Shown: in pieces, positions 50,305-59,214 of the stretch | How the letters are laid out: every line of letters begins with the position of its first letter | Position numbering within the stretch: the stretch's first letter is position 1 | NCBI GenBank assembly: GCA_038116945.1 | Contig: JAYOEY010000005.1 | Coordinates: forward strand, 1-64,000 | Reading direction: 5' to 3' | From: JAYOEY01 sp038116945 | GTDB lineage: Bacteria; Pseudomonadota; Alphaproteobacteria; MPNO01; UBA2964 | DNA: 64,000 nt | The notes under the pieces: model-generated | The model's input: the letters and a program-made list of their open reading frames with translations, nothing else | Databases searched by the model: none | Told to the model about the DNA's origin: nothing | Position numbers and translations under genes: made by a program

Positions 50305-51138
50305 CTATTCGGCCTTTGGGGGGGTGTTCGTTTCCTGCGGCGCGTCCGTTTCCTGCGGCGCGTCCGCTTCCTCGGCCGCGCGTTTCCGGTAGGCCAGCAC
50401 CGAAAACGGGATCGTCACGGCATAGGCGAAAATCAGGCCGGACAGGCTCAGCCACGGTTCCGCGAACATGGCGGCGGCGAAGGCGGCGACAACGGCCATG
50501 GCGATCGTCACCTGGTTGTGCGGCACCCGGATGCGTTTGAACGACCAGGTGGGAATCCAGCTGATCATCAGCACGGCGACCGCGAAGATCCAGGGAACCG
50601 TCAGCCAGGGCGACTGCAGCCAGCTCCAGCCGGTTTCCACTCCGAGGATAAGCGGCAGCAGGGCGAGCCCTGCGCCGGCCGGCGCCGGAACGCCGCTGAA
50701 ATAGCTGCCGGCCCAGGCGGGAAGCTTGTTTTCGGCAGAGGCGACGTTGAACCGGGCCAGTCGCAGCACGCAGCAGACGGCGAACAGCATGGTAACCGCC
50801 CAGCCGATGCCGCCGGCGCCGTTGAGCGACCACAGATACATCAGCATGACCGGTGCGACGCCGAAGGCGATGGCGTCGACCAGCGAGTCGAGCTGGCCGC
50901 CGAATTCGGTCGGGCCGCCCATCAGCCGCGCCATGCGCCCGTCGAGCGTGTCGAGCAGTGCGGCAGCCGCGATCAGCAGCACGCCGGTCTGCCAGCGGTC
51001 GTCGAACCCGACGCGGATCGCGGTCAGCCCGGCGCACAGCCCCAGCATGGTAAGCGCGTTGGGAAGCAGCCGGTTCAACGATTCCCGGCGCAGACGGCGA
51101 CGAAGGGTGCGGGGCTGGCCCTGAGGGTTACGGGCCAT
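50305..51138 (-). CDS. pssA: CDP-diacylglycerol-serine O-phosphatidyltransferase
   Basis: The 277-aa inner-membrane enzyme makes phosphatidylserine from CDP-diacylglycerol and serine. The CDP-alcohol phosphotransferase motif is complete: Asp63, Asp66-Gly67, Ala70-Arg71, Gly80, Asp84 and Asp88 in LLDTLDGRMARLMGGPTEFGGQLDSLVDAI. About eight membrane segments follow. The C terminus (DAPQETDAPQETNTPPKAE) contains a duplicated six-residue unit encoded by an exact 18-bp tandem repeat. Its ATG overlaps the psd stop by one nucleotide, so the two phosphatidylethanolamine genes are coupled. Confidence 0.92.
   Translation of the reverse strand: MARNPQGQPRTLRRRLRRESLNRLLPNALTMLGLCAGLTAIRVGFDDRWQTGVLLIAAAALLDTLDGRMARLMGGPTEFGGQLDSLVDAIAFGVAPVMLMYLWSLNGAGGIGWAVTMLFAVCCVLRLARFNVASAENKLPAWAGSYFSGVPAPAGAGLALLPLILGVETGWSWLQSPWLTVPWIFAVAVLMISWIPTWSFKRIRVPHNQVTIAMAVVAAFAAAMFAEPWLSLSGLIFAYAVTIPFSVLAYRKRAAEEADAPQETDAPQETNTPPKAE
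50330..50365 (-). repeat. 18-bp tandem duplication in the pssA 3' end
   Basis: The 18-nt unit GTTTCCTGCGGCGCGTCC occurs twice in tandem, at 50330-50347 and 50348-50365, without mismatch. It encodes the repeated residues DAPQET near the disordered C terminus of the enzyme and keeps the frame. The exact identity suggests a recent slippage event. Confidence 0.9.
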
Positions 51139-51839
51139 TAGCGGATTGCTCCCGAGCGGTCTGCTTCGCCCGAATCATCAAGCGAGGCGATGACGGTTTC
51201 TCCGGCGACGGCGCGCTGACCGGCGACAGCCAGGATGCGGGCGGATTTCGGCAGGTAGATGTCCACGCGGCTGCCGAAACGGATCATGCCGTAGCGTTCG
51301 CCGGCCTCGAGATCATGGCCGTCCGGCGTCCAGCAGATGATCCGTCGCGCGACCAGACCGGCAATCTGCACGACGGCGATATCGGCGCCGCCATCCGTCC
51401 TGATATGGATGGCGCGGCGTTCGTTGTCCTCGCTGGCCTTGTCGAGGTCTGCGTTGAGAAAAGCGCCGGGCCGATAGGCCGAGGCAACGATCGTCCCGTT
51501 GACCGGGCTGCGGTTCACGTGACAGTCGAACACGTTCATGAAAACGCCGACCCGTTTCATCGGCACGTCGCCCATGCGCAGTTCGGGCGGAGGAATGGCG
51601 ATTACGGTTTCCTGAACGACGCCGTCCGCCGGAGAGATGACAAGACCGGCTTCGATCGGGGTGATACGGTCGGGGTCACGGAAAAAGAAGGCGCACCAGA
51701 CCGTCAGGATGACGCCGATCCAGCCGAGGAAGTCTGCGACAAGAAACAGCAACAGGGCTGCCGCGGCGAAAGCCGCGACGAAAATGCGTCCTTCCGGCCG
51801 GAGGCGGAAGCTGGTTATGGCGTTGATGACGGCGGACAC
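51138..51839 (-). CDS. psd: Phosphatidylserine decarboxylase proenzyme
   Basis: The 233-aa short-form decarboxylase has two N-terminal membrane segments and the family residues FRDPDR at 53-58, SPADGVV at 69-75, FMNVFDCHVNRSPVNG at 100-115, and the self-cleavage site Gly189-Ser190 in IRFGSRVDIYLP, where Ser190 becomes the pyruvoyl group. It turns phosphatidylserine into phosphatidylethanolamine. It is the first gene of the pair; the next gene, pssA, starts in the overlapping TAATG. The length matches the bacterial archaeal-type short family. Confidence 0.92.
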   Translation of the reverse strand: MSAVINAITSFRLRPEGRIFVAAFAAAALLLFLVADFLGWIGVILTVWCAFFFRDPDRITPIEAGLVISPADGVVQETVIAIPPPELRMGDVPMKRVGVFMNVFDCHVNRSPVNGTIVASAYRPGAFLNADLDKASEDNERRAIHIRTDGGADIAVVQIAGLVARRIICWTPDGHDLEAGERYGMIRFGSRVDIYLPKSARILAVAGQRAVAGETVIASLDDSGEADRSGAIR

Positions 51840-51863
51840 TGTCGTTCCCGTATAATTCCTCGG

Positions 51864-52604
51864 TCAGGGCATCGATTCGGCGGCGGATATGGTTACTGGC
51901 GCGCCAATAACAAGACCAGAACTGTCGGCGTGCCCGCAATTTACCGCTATTTCGGCAACCCCGCAGGAATTTTCGTATCAGAAGGCCTCTCCCGGCGCTA
52001 CATCGGAAAATGTCCGGGCGCGGACGAATTTTTTGCCTGCGGCTCCCAGAATGGCGTTTTCGGGCAGGTTTTCCGCCCGATAGCCGGTCATTGCATTGCC
52101 GTAGGAATCGATATGGATAATTTCGGCCAGGTCGTCGGGCCAGTCGGGACGGTCGATGGCGGCAATGTCGATTTCGTCGCCCGGGACGGTCTTGCATTGC
52201 GCGATCATTGCTGCGACGGGGCAGAACAGATCGCGGCCGTGAAAGCTGGCCGACAGGGTCTCCGGCCGCCATTCGATCGTCCGCGCGCTTTTGTTCGCCG
52301 CCCGTCGCGCGACCATGGCGAAAAGGCCATTGTCGGGGCCGACATAATATCTGCCGTCGGCTTCGACGACGACCGGCAACCGGTTGCTGCCGACGCCCGG
52401 ATCCACGACGCCGATGACGATGCAGCCGTCAGGAAACCGCTCGGCGAGCGCGGCCAGGAGATAGGAAGAGGCGCGCGGGTCGAACGCCGGGGCATCGTGC
52501 ATCAGGTCGATGACAGGAATGGCGGGGGCGTGCGTCGCCAGCACGGCTTTCATCTCGCCGACATAGGGACCCGACAGTCCGAAATCGGTAAACAGGACGA
52601 TCAT
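51864..52604 (-). pseudogene. SAM hydroxide adenosyltransferase (DUF62) gene with in-frame TGA
   Basis: The product begins MIVLFTDFGLSGPYVGEMKAVLATHAPAIPVIDLMHDAP and continues with VDPGVGSNRLPVVVEADGRYYVGPDNGLFAM and HIDSYGNAMT, all DUF62 hallmarks. The frame reads 208 codons to a TGA at 51978-51980 in the context EAF-TGA-YENSCGVAEIAVNCGHADSSGLVIGAPVTI, which ends at 51864-51866. Full-length members read FWYENS-type sequence here, so the TGA replaces the family tryptophan (TGG to TGA) and cuts off about 37 residues of the C-terminal domain. The protein may be inactive, read through, or reflect a sequence error. The family makes adenosine and water-derived products from S-adenosylmethionine. 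Confidence 0.65.
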
Positions 52605-52683
52605 TGCGCCGATTATGAAGCGGCGGCGCAATCTGCGATAGGGGCGGCCCGAGCCAGGTTTTCGCGTCCCCGCGACGGGACGG

Positions 52684-53733
52684 TCAGCTGGCCTTCTTGA
52701 CCTGCGGGATGTTCATGCCGGCGCTGACCTGGTTGCGGCCCTGCTGTTTCGCATAATAAAGATGCGCGTCCGCCCGCGCGACCAGCTGCTCGAGCGGTTC
52801 TCCGAAAAGATGCTCCGTAACCCCGAATGACATCGTCACCGAGGTAATCGTGTCGGGTGCCCCCTTCTTGGCAAGCTTGCGCGAGGCAAGCGTCTTGCGA
52901 AGGTTTTCGGCGACCGAGGCGGCGCCCTTCAGATTCGTTTCCGGCAGGATCAGGGCGAATTCCTCGCCGCCGTATCGGGCGGCGATATCGCGTCCCTTGG
53001 TTCCGTCCGCGAGAGTCTGACCGACCAGCCGAAGCAACTGGTCGCCCATCTGGTGACCATAGACGTCGTTGAATTTCTTGAAATGGTCGACATCGGCGAT
53101 GACCAGGCAAAGAGACGTGCCTTCGGCGCGCGCCGCTTCGGAAAGCCGTTTGAGGGCATCGTCGAAATTCCGGCGGTTGGCGAGCCCGGTCAGCCCGTCT
53201 GTATTTGCCGCCTGCCGGCTCTGCTCGAGGTTTTCGCGGAGCTGGGAAATTTCCGCCTGCGACTCCTTCACCTTTTCCTGCAGTTCGCGGACATGGTCGT
53301 CCATGGCGCGGGTTTCCGACAGAATGGTCTTGATGATGGCCGCCTTGTCGTCGTTGCTTTTCGCGCTGTCGAGCGAGCCGGATGCGTTGGCCAGAACATC
53401 GCCGTATTTTTCGGTGCTCTTTCCGACGTTGCTGAGCGCTTCCGCGATTTCATTCGCGATCGCGTCCATGTGGGCCGTTGACGTTTCGTTCTCGGCGCTT
53501 TCCGAGAAGGAGCTGTACCGTTTGAATATCTCGTTGTTTCGTTCCTCCGTCAGAGGAATGTTTTTTGCCCTGACCTGATCCAGAATACGGGAAAGGGTAG
53601 GATTCCGGCCCGAAACATGGTCATACCAGATCGCAAAATTCGGCGGCGTCGTCGCGACATTGGCCGAGTCCATCTCGGCGAGAGCGTCTTCGGCGAATTT
53701 TCTGGCGTCGCTGTTTTTTTCTGAATAAATCAC
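52684..53733 (-). CDS. Diguanylate cyclase (GGDEF domain)
   Basis: The 349-aa cytoplasmic protein has a helical N-terminal region (about 1-180: ALAEMDSANVATTPPNFAIWYDHVSGRNP and a coiled coil HVRELQEKVKESQAEISQLRENLEQSRQ). The GGDEF domain starts DGLTGLANRRNFD, with DVDHFKKFNDVYGHQMGDQLLR and the active-site GGEEF in IAARYGGEEFALILPE. It therefore should make cyclic di-GMP. The inhibitory I-site RxxD five residues before GGEEF is not conserved (KGRD), so it may lack product inhibition. No sensor domain of a known type is visible; the N-terminal half resembles other alphaproteobacterial GGDEF proteins. Confidence 0.88.
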   Translation of the reverse strand: MIYSEKNSDARKFAEDALAEMDSANVATTPPNFAIWYDHVSGRNPTLSRILDQVRAKNIPLTEERNNEIFKRYSSFSESAENETSTAHMDAIANEIAEALSNVGKSTEKYGDVLANASGSLDSAKSNDDKAAIIKTILSETRAMDDHVRELQEKVKESQAEISQLRENLEQSRQAANTDGLTGLANRRNFDDALKRLSEAARAEGTSLCLVIADVDHFKKFNDVYGHQMGDQLLRLVGQTLADGTKGRDIAARYGGEEFALILPETNLKGAASVAENLRKTLASRKLAKKGAPDTITSVTMSFGVTEHLFGEPLEQLVARADAHLYYAKQQGRNQVSAGMNIPQVKKAS

Positions 53734-53993
53734 GATTCAGCCTCCGACTATCCAATACTCTCTTTCCTTTCTCCGTTGTGCGCCGAATTTCGGGGGCCAG
53801 CGGCCCTTACGGGAAAGAGTGAGCGTGAAACAGACTTCAAAAATAATGCAATCGTTTCCCGTACCTTATTTCGGAGACCTTAACGTTAGGTGAAACATCG
53901 CGGAATTCCGCCTACCAGAGGCGTTATGGCGGCTCTCTTCGGTCGATATCCCGTTTGACTTGGGAAGCCGCCCTGTTTACGACATCCGCAACC

Positions 53994-54986
53994 ATGGAAA
54001 TCGTTCGCAGTCATACGGTGATCCCGGCTTCGGCGCGTGGCGCGGCCATCGCTCTGGGGAACTTCGACGGGGTGCATCTCGGTCACCGTTCGGTGATTTC
54101 GAACACCGTCGATATTGCTGCGAAGCTTGGCGCGCCTTCGGCGGTCATGACGTTCGATCCTCATCCAAGACGGTATTTTCAGTCCGGAGCGGAGCCGTTC
54201 GAACTGACACCCGGCGGGAGAAAGGCGCGTCATATCGCCGCGCTCGGCGTCGACGTGTTGTTCCTGATACCGTTTGACGAGGCGTTTGCGTCGATTTCCG
54301 CGGAAAGTTTCGCCAACGACGTATTGTTCGGCGCGTTCGGTGCGAGGCATGTCGTCGCCGGCTATAATTTCGTATTCGGGCGTGGACGCAGCGGCGATGC
54401 GGCGATGCTCCGGGAAGCGGGAAAACGGAACGGTTTCGGCGTGTCGGTGGTGTCGGCAGTGGGCGGCGGGGATGGAAGCGCCTATTCCTCGACAGCAATC
54501 CGCGAACGGTTGCGCGCTGGTCGGGTTCGCGACGCGGCCGGGCTGCTTGGGCGTCCCTGGGAAATCGAGGGCGAAGTCATGCACGGAGACGAGCGCGGCC
54601 GGCAGATCGGTTTCCCGACGGCGAACGTGAACCCGGGCGATTACATCATGCCGCTGCTGGGCGTTTATGCCGTATGGGTCGGGATCGTCGATGGCGATCG
54701 CACCGACTGGCGCCGCGGCGTGGTGAATGTGGGCCGCCGACCGACCTTCGATGGCGAAGGCGTGACGGTTGAGACGAACATATTCGATTTCGAGGGCGAC
54801 CTGTACGGGCGGACGCTTCGTGTCGCCTTCGCGGATTTCGTTCGGCCGGAGATGAAATTCGACGGGATCGATGCGATCCGCGCGCAGATACAGGACGATT
54901 GCAGCGCCGCGCGGGCGGCGCTCGACGGAATCGGCGCCGGGGCGGCCAACGCGCCGCCCGCCGATGCCGCTGTGAATGCGGCGTAA
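53994..54986 (+). CDS. ribF: Bifunctional riboflavin kinase/FAD synthetase
   Basis: The 330-aa protein makes FMN from riboflavin and FAD from FMN. The N-terminal adenylyltransferase domain shows ALGNFDGVHLGHRSVI, the GxYSSTxIRxxL pattern (SAYSSTAIRERLRAGR) and VVAGYNFVFGRGRSGD. The kinase domain shows GDERGRQIGFPTANV and GVVNVGRRPTFDGEGVTVETNIFDF. The ATG at 53994 is chosen as it opens the conserved sequence MEIVR; a longer start at 53955 is open. It is followed 20 nt later by ileS, which is the usual alphaproteobacterial order. Confidence 0.93.
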   Translation: MEIVRSHTVIPASARGAAIALGNFDGVHLGHRSVISNTVDIAAKLGAPSAVMTFDPHPRRYFQSGAEPFELTPGGRKARHIAALGVDVLFLIPFDEAFASISAESFANDVLFGAFGARHVVAGYNFVFGRGRSGDAAMLREAGKRNGFGVSVVSAVGGGDGSAYSSTAIRERLRAGRVRDAAGLLGRPWEIEGEVMHGDERGRQIGFPTANVNPGDYIMPLLGVYAVWVGIVDGDRTDWRRGVVNVGRRPTFDGEGVTVETNIFDFEGDLYGRTLRVAFADFVRPEMKFDGIDAIRAQIQDDCSAARAALDGIGAGAANAPPADAAVNAA

Positions 54987-55006
54987 AGAGTCGCTGGGAC
55001 GGGCAA

Positions 55007-57949
55007 ATGGCAACCGATTACAAAACCACGGTTTTTCTTCCCAAGACGGAATTTCCGATGCGGGGCTCGCTGCCCGAACGCGAACCGGGCATTCTCGAAC
55101 GGTGGGAGAAGATGGATCTCTACCGCCGGCAGCGCGAGGCCGCGACCGGGCGGGAAAAGTTCGTCCTGCATGACGGACCGCCCTATGCCAACGGCAATCT
55201 CCATATCGGCCACGCGCTGAACAAGATCCTCAAGGACGTCATCAACCGCTCGCAGCAGATGCTGGGACGGGACGCCAACTACGTGCCCGGCTGGGACTGT
55301 CACGGCCTGCCGATCGAATGGAAAGTCGAGGAAAACTACCGCGAGGCGGGCAAGAACAAGGACGAGGTGCCGATCAACGAATTCCGCCGCGAATGCCGCG
55401 AATTCGCCCAGCACTGGGTCGACGTGCAGAGCGGGGAATTCCGCCGTCTCGGCGTGATCGGCGACTGGCAGAATCCCTATCTGACCATGACGTTCGACGC
55501 CGAGGCGCAGATCGCCCGCGAGCTGATGAAGTTCGCGAGTTCGGGCCAGCTCTATCTCGGCTCGAAACCGGTCATGTGGTCGGTCGTAGAGCGCACCGCG
55601 CTGGCGGAAGCCGAGGTCGAATATCACGACCACGAATCGGATCAGATCTGGGTGAAGTTTCCGTCTCAGATGGTGACAAGAAGCGGCGACAAAATTGATC
55701 TTCATCAAGCTGAATGGAACGGTTTGGTAGGAAGATGTAATCCGCTGGTCGTTATTTGGACGACTACGCCTTGGACCATTCCTGGCAACCGGGCGGTCTC
55801 ATTTTCGTCTCGGATAAGTTATGGGGTTTATGAGGTTACAGATGCACCTGAAGACAATTGGGCGACTAAGGGGGAAATCTACATCCTAGCTGACCCACTT
55901 GCAGAAGATGTGTTTAAGGCTGCTCGTGTAACGTCATACAGGCGAATTGAGTCTGTCGATTCTGAAACTTTGTCTGTAGCCGCACTGAGACATCCACTCG
56001 TAGGGATGTCGGGTGGCTATAATTTCGCCGTGCCGCTGCTCGACGGCGACCATGTGACCGACGATACCGGCACGGGCTTTGTCCATACCGCGCCGAGTCA
56101 CGGGCGCGACGACTTCGAGATATGGATGGACAGCATGGGCGCGCTGACGGCGCGCGGCATCGATACGCGTATCCCCTACACGGTGGACGCCGACGGTTCC
56201 TATACGAAAGAAGCGCCCGGTTTCGCCGGCGAGCGCGTGATCGACGACCGCGGCAGGAAGGGCGGCGCCAATGAGGCCGTCATCGCCGCGCTGCGCGAAG
56301 CGGGCGCCCTGGCCGCGCGCGGCCGGCTCAAGCACCAGTATCCGCACAGCTGGCGGTCGAAGACGCCGGTCATCTTCCGCAACACGCCGCAATGGTTCAT
56401 CTCGATGGGCGACGGGCAGGGGGCGGACGGGCTTCGGTCGAGGGCGCTTGCCGCGATCGAACAGACCGCCTTCTATCCGCCGCAGGGCCGGGCGCGGCTG
56501 CGCGGCATGATCGCCGACCGGCCCGACTGGGTGGTGTCGCGCCAGCGCGCCTGGGGCGTGCCGATCTCCGTGTTCGTCCGTAAATCGGACGGCGAAGTGC
56601 TGAAGGACGAGGCGGTGAACGCGCGCATTGCGGACGCTTTCGAGGAAGAGGGCGCGGACGCCTGGTTTGCCGAGGACGCCAAGGAACGGTTTCTCGGCAA
56701 CGATTACGATGCGGGCGAGTACGACCAGGTTCGCGACATTCTCGATGTCTGGTTCGATTCCGGCTCGACCCATAGCTTCGTGCTGGAAAAGCGCGACGAT
56801 TTGAAATGGCCGGCCGATCTCTACCTCGAAGGCTCGGACCAGCATCGCGGCTGGTTCCATTCGTCGCTGCTGGAATCCTGCGGCACGCGCGGGCGCGCGC
56901 CCTATGACGGCGTTCTGACCCACGGCTTCGTACTCGCCGAACAGGGCGTGAAGATGTCGAAATCGCTCGGCAACACGGTCGCGCCGCAGGATGTCCTGAA
57001 ACAGTATGGCGCGGATATCCTGCGCATCTGGGTGGTGGCGTCGGATTATTCGGACGACCTGAAAGTCGGGCCGGAAATTCTCAAGCACCAGGCCGACGCC
57101 TACCGGCGCCTGCGCAACACGCTGCGCTACCTGCTCGGCAATCTGGCGGGGTTCTCGGAAGCGGAACGCATCGAGCCCGGCGACATGCCGGAGCTCGAAC
57201 GGTTTATCCTGCACCGGCTGGCGGAGCTGGATGCGCTGGTGCGCCGGAGCTGCGCCGAATACGATTTCCACGCGATGTTTACCGCGCTGCATAATTTCTG
57301 CGCCGTCGAGCTGTCGTCGTTCTATTTCGACATCCGCAAGGACACGCTTTACTGCGACCGGGACGACGATCCGGCGCGTCGCGCCGCGCGGACGGTGCTC
57401 AACATCCTGTTCGACTCGCTCGTGAAGTGGCTCGCGCCCATCGTCTGCTTTACCGCCGAAGAAGCCTGGCTTACCCGCTTCCCCGACGAATCGGGCACGA
57501 CAAGCGTTCACCTGCATCTGTTCCCCGAAATTCCGTCTGGCTGGCGAGACGATGCTCTCGGCGCCAGATGGCAACGCATCCGGTCGCTCAGACGCGTCGT
57601 AACCGGCGCGCTCGAGATCGAACGGGCGGAAAAACGGATCGGCTCGAGCCTCGCGGCGTCGGCGGCCATTCACGTCGAAAACGAGACCGACCGCACCGCC
57701 CTGAAGGATATCGATCTCGCCGATCTCTGCATCACGTCCGCTGCCGCCTTTGCGGACGGTCCCGCTCCGGCCGAGGCCTTCAGGCTCGACGACGTGGCGG
57801 GCGTCGCGGTCGTCGTGTCGCTGGCCGATGGCGAAAAATGCGCCAGGTGCTGGAAGGTTCTCCCCGAAGTCGGAGCGGACGACGGGCATGACGCGCTTTG
57901 CCATCGCTGCGCCGACGCGGTGGCGGATACCGGCATCGCGGCAGAGTAG
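55007..57949 (+). CDS. ileS: Isoleucyl-tRNA synthetase with a low-GC patch in the editing domain
   Basis: The 980-aa class I synthetase has HIGH-type NLHIGHALNKI near residue 66, WDCHGLPIE in the Rossmann fold, the editing-domain segment WTTTPWTIPGN, KMSKS-type VKMSKSLGN near residue 649 and a C-terminal zinc knuckle CARCWKV...CHRC. The ATG at 55007 begins the conserved MATDYKTTVFLPKTEFPMRG. Codons from about 55664 to 56010 (residues about 220-334, in the CP1 editing domain) are AT-rich and unlike the rest: by hand count 55681-55980 has 142 GC of 300 bases, 47%. The frame is intact, so the patch looks like recombination within the gene. Confidence 0.93.
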   Translation: MATDYKTTVFLPKTEFPMRGSLPEREPGILERWEKMDLYRRQREAATGREKFVLHDGPPYANGNLHIGHALNKILKDVINRSQQMLGRDANYVPGWDCHGLPIEWKVEENYREAGKNKDEVPINEFRRECREFAQHWVDVQSGEFRRLGVIGDWQNPYLTMTFDAEAQIARELMKFASSGQLYLGSKPVMWSVVERTALAEAEVEYHDHESDQIWVKFPSQMVTRSGDKIDLHQAEWNGLVGRCNPLVVIWTTTPWTIPGNRAVSFSSRISYGVYEVTDAPEDNWATKGEIYILADPLAEDVFKAARVTSYRRIESVDSETLSVAALRHPLVGMSGGYNFAVPLLDGDHVTDDTGTGFVHTAPSHGRDDFEIWMDSMGALTARGIDTRIPYTVDADGSYTKEAPGFAGERVIDDRGRKGGANEAVIAALREAGALAARGRLKHQYPHSWRSKTPVIFRNTPQWFISMGDGQGADGLRSRALAAIEQTAFYPPQGRARLRGMIADRPDWVVSRQRAWGVPISVFVRKSDGEVLKDEAVNARIADAFEEEGADAWFAEDAKERFLGNDYDAGEYDQVRDILDVWFDSGSTHSFVLEKRDDLKWPADLYLEGSDQHRGWFHSSLLESCGTRGRAPYDGVLTHGFVLAEQGVKMSKSLGNTVAPQDVLKQYGADILRIWVVASDYSDDLKVGPEILKHQADAYRRLRNTLRYLLGNLAGFSEAERIEPGDMPELERFILHRLAELDALVRRSCAEYDFHAMFTALHNFCAVELSSFYFDIRKDTLYCDRDDDPARRAARTVLNILFDSLVKWLAPIVCFTAEEAWLTRFPDESGTTSVHLHLFPEIPSGWRDDALGARWQRIRSLRRVVTGALEIERAEKRIGSSLAASAAIHVENETDRTALKDIDLADLCITSAAAFADGPAPAEAFRLDDVAGVAVVVSLADGEKCARCWKVLPEVGADDGHDALCHRCADAVADTGIAAE

Positions 57950-57969
57950 CCGCTTCGGACTCCGGAACC

Positions 57970-58452
57970 ATGTCCATCCACTCACCATTCGCCGTCGGCA
58001 GTCTCGCCGCCATAGCGACGATCGGCCTCGATCAGCTCAGCAAATGGTGGATTTTGACCGTCGTCATGAATCCGCCGCAGCGGATACCTCTGGCGGATTT
58101 TTTTTCGCTTGTGCTTGTCTATAACCGCGGCGTCAGCTTCGGCATTTTCAACGAGGCTCCTGACTGGGCCAGGTGGGCGCTGGTGGTTTTCGCGATTCTG
58201 ATAACCGCGGCGCTGTTGCTCTGGATGCGAACGGCCGAATCCCGTCTTCTGGGGCTGGCGCTTGGCCTGGTGGCCGGGGGCGCTGTCGGAAATGTCATCG
58301 ACCGCATCGTCTATGGCGCCGTCGTGGACTTTCTCGATTTCCACGTTGGCGACTGGCACTGGCCCGCGTTCAACGTGGCGGACTCCGCGATTTCCATCGG
58401 GGTCGTTCTGTTGATCTTCGATTCCTTGAAATCGGCTTCCGAGACGCCATAA
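57970..58452 (+). CDS. lspA: Lipoprotein signal peptidase (signal peptidase II)
   Basis: The 160-aa inner-membrane aspartic protease cleaves prolipoprotein signal peptides before the lipid-modified cysteine. The two catalytic aspartates lie in GGAVGNVIDRIVYGAVVDFLDF and FNVADSAISIGVVL. The N-terminal GLDQLSKWWI and the four membrane segments match the family. The start is ATG 57970, 20 nt after the ileS stop. It forms an operon with ileS and is followed closely by a lipoprotein gene, one of its likely substrates. Confidence 0.93.
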   Translation: MSIHSPFAVGSLAAIATIGLDQLSKWWILTVVMNPPQRIPLADFFSLVLVYNRGVSFGIFNEAPDWARWALVVFAILITAALLLWMRTAESRLLGLALGLVAGGAVGNVIDRIVYGAVVDFLDFHVGDWHWPAFNVADSAISIGVVLLIFDSLKSASETP

Positions 58453-58474
58453 TAGACGCTGGAGGAACTGGGCG

Positions 58475-59053
58475 ATGAATTTCCGACCGATCATTCTGTG
58501 CGTTGCGGCGACAGCCATGGTCGCCCTGACCGGCTGCGAAGCTGCGAAGAGCATCGCGGGCATGCAGAAGCAGGTGCCGGACGAGTTCGAGGTCGTATCG
58601 CGCGCGCCTCTCAGCATTCCGCCCGATTTCGGTCTTCGTTCACCGAAGCCCGGCGCCGAGAGACCGCAGGAACTCAATCCGAGGGAACGGGCGCGCACGA
58701 TCCTGCTGCGCAACACCACCGGGCGCGATCAGGACAAGGTGGAGGCCGCCGTCAAATCCGGTCGTTTTTCCACCGGCGAAGCTGCCATTCTGGCGCGTGC
58801 GGGGGCCGTAAATGCCGATCCCGCCATTCGTCGGACGATTAATTCCGAAAGCACGGCGCTGGCGGAGGAGTCGAAAACCTTCACCCGCAAGCTCCTGTTC
58901 TGGCAGACGCCTCCCGAACCCGGTACCGTTGTCGACCCTGAAAAGGAATCGCGCCGCATTCGCGGCGCCCGCGCGATGGGAGATCCGGTCAACAAGGGCG
59001 AAGTTCCGGTGATCGAGCGCAAGGAAAAGGGCTGGCTCGAAGGCATATTCTGA
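58475..59053 (+). CDS. DUF3035 family lipoprotein
   Basis: The 192-aa lipoprotein has the signal peptide PIILCVAATAMVALTGCEAAKS with its lipobox cysteine near residue 21. The rest matches the alphaproteobacterial DUF3035 family: PDEFEVVSRAPLSIPPDFGLRSPKPGAERPQELNPRERAR and a mid-part FSTGEAAILARAGAVNADPAIRRTINSES. The function is unknown. The position between lspA and two M16 peptidases is conserved in many Rhodospirillales, which suggests a role in envelope maturation (inference). Confidence 0.85.
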   Translation: MNFRPIILCVAATAMVALTGCEAAKSIAGMQKQVPDEFEVVSRAPLSIPPDFGLRSPKPGAERPQELNPRERARTILLRNTTGRDQDKVEAAVKSGRFSTGEAAILARAGAVNADPAIRRTINSESTALAEESKTFTRKLLFWQTPPEPGTVVDPEKESRRIRGARAMGDPVNKGEVPVIERKEKGWLEGIF

Positions 59054-59214
59054 GCGTCGCCCGTCCGCCCGCACCCGCAATAACAACTTACCGCGATCCC
59101 GCGCGGATTCGCTTGCATTAGGCCGGAACCGGTCCATATTTCCGTCTGGGCCGCTTGCGCTATCCGGCGGAATGCGGTCGTCATCGGCTGACCAGGATGA
59201 AGGAGGTTGCGGCG

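Noticed and set aside
51978..51980. TGA in the DUF62 gene as a second selenocysteine codon
   Set aside because: The family has Trp, not Cys, at this position, and the nearest stem-loop lacks a G at the start of its loop; nonsense mutation or sequence error is more likely.
53734..53993. FMN riboswitch upstream of ribF
   Set aside because: No RFN-type conserved blocks are recognisable; only short unrelated inverted repeats occur.
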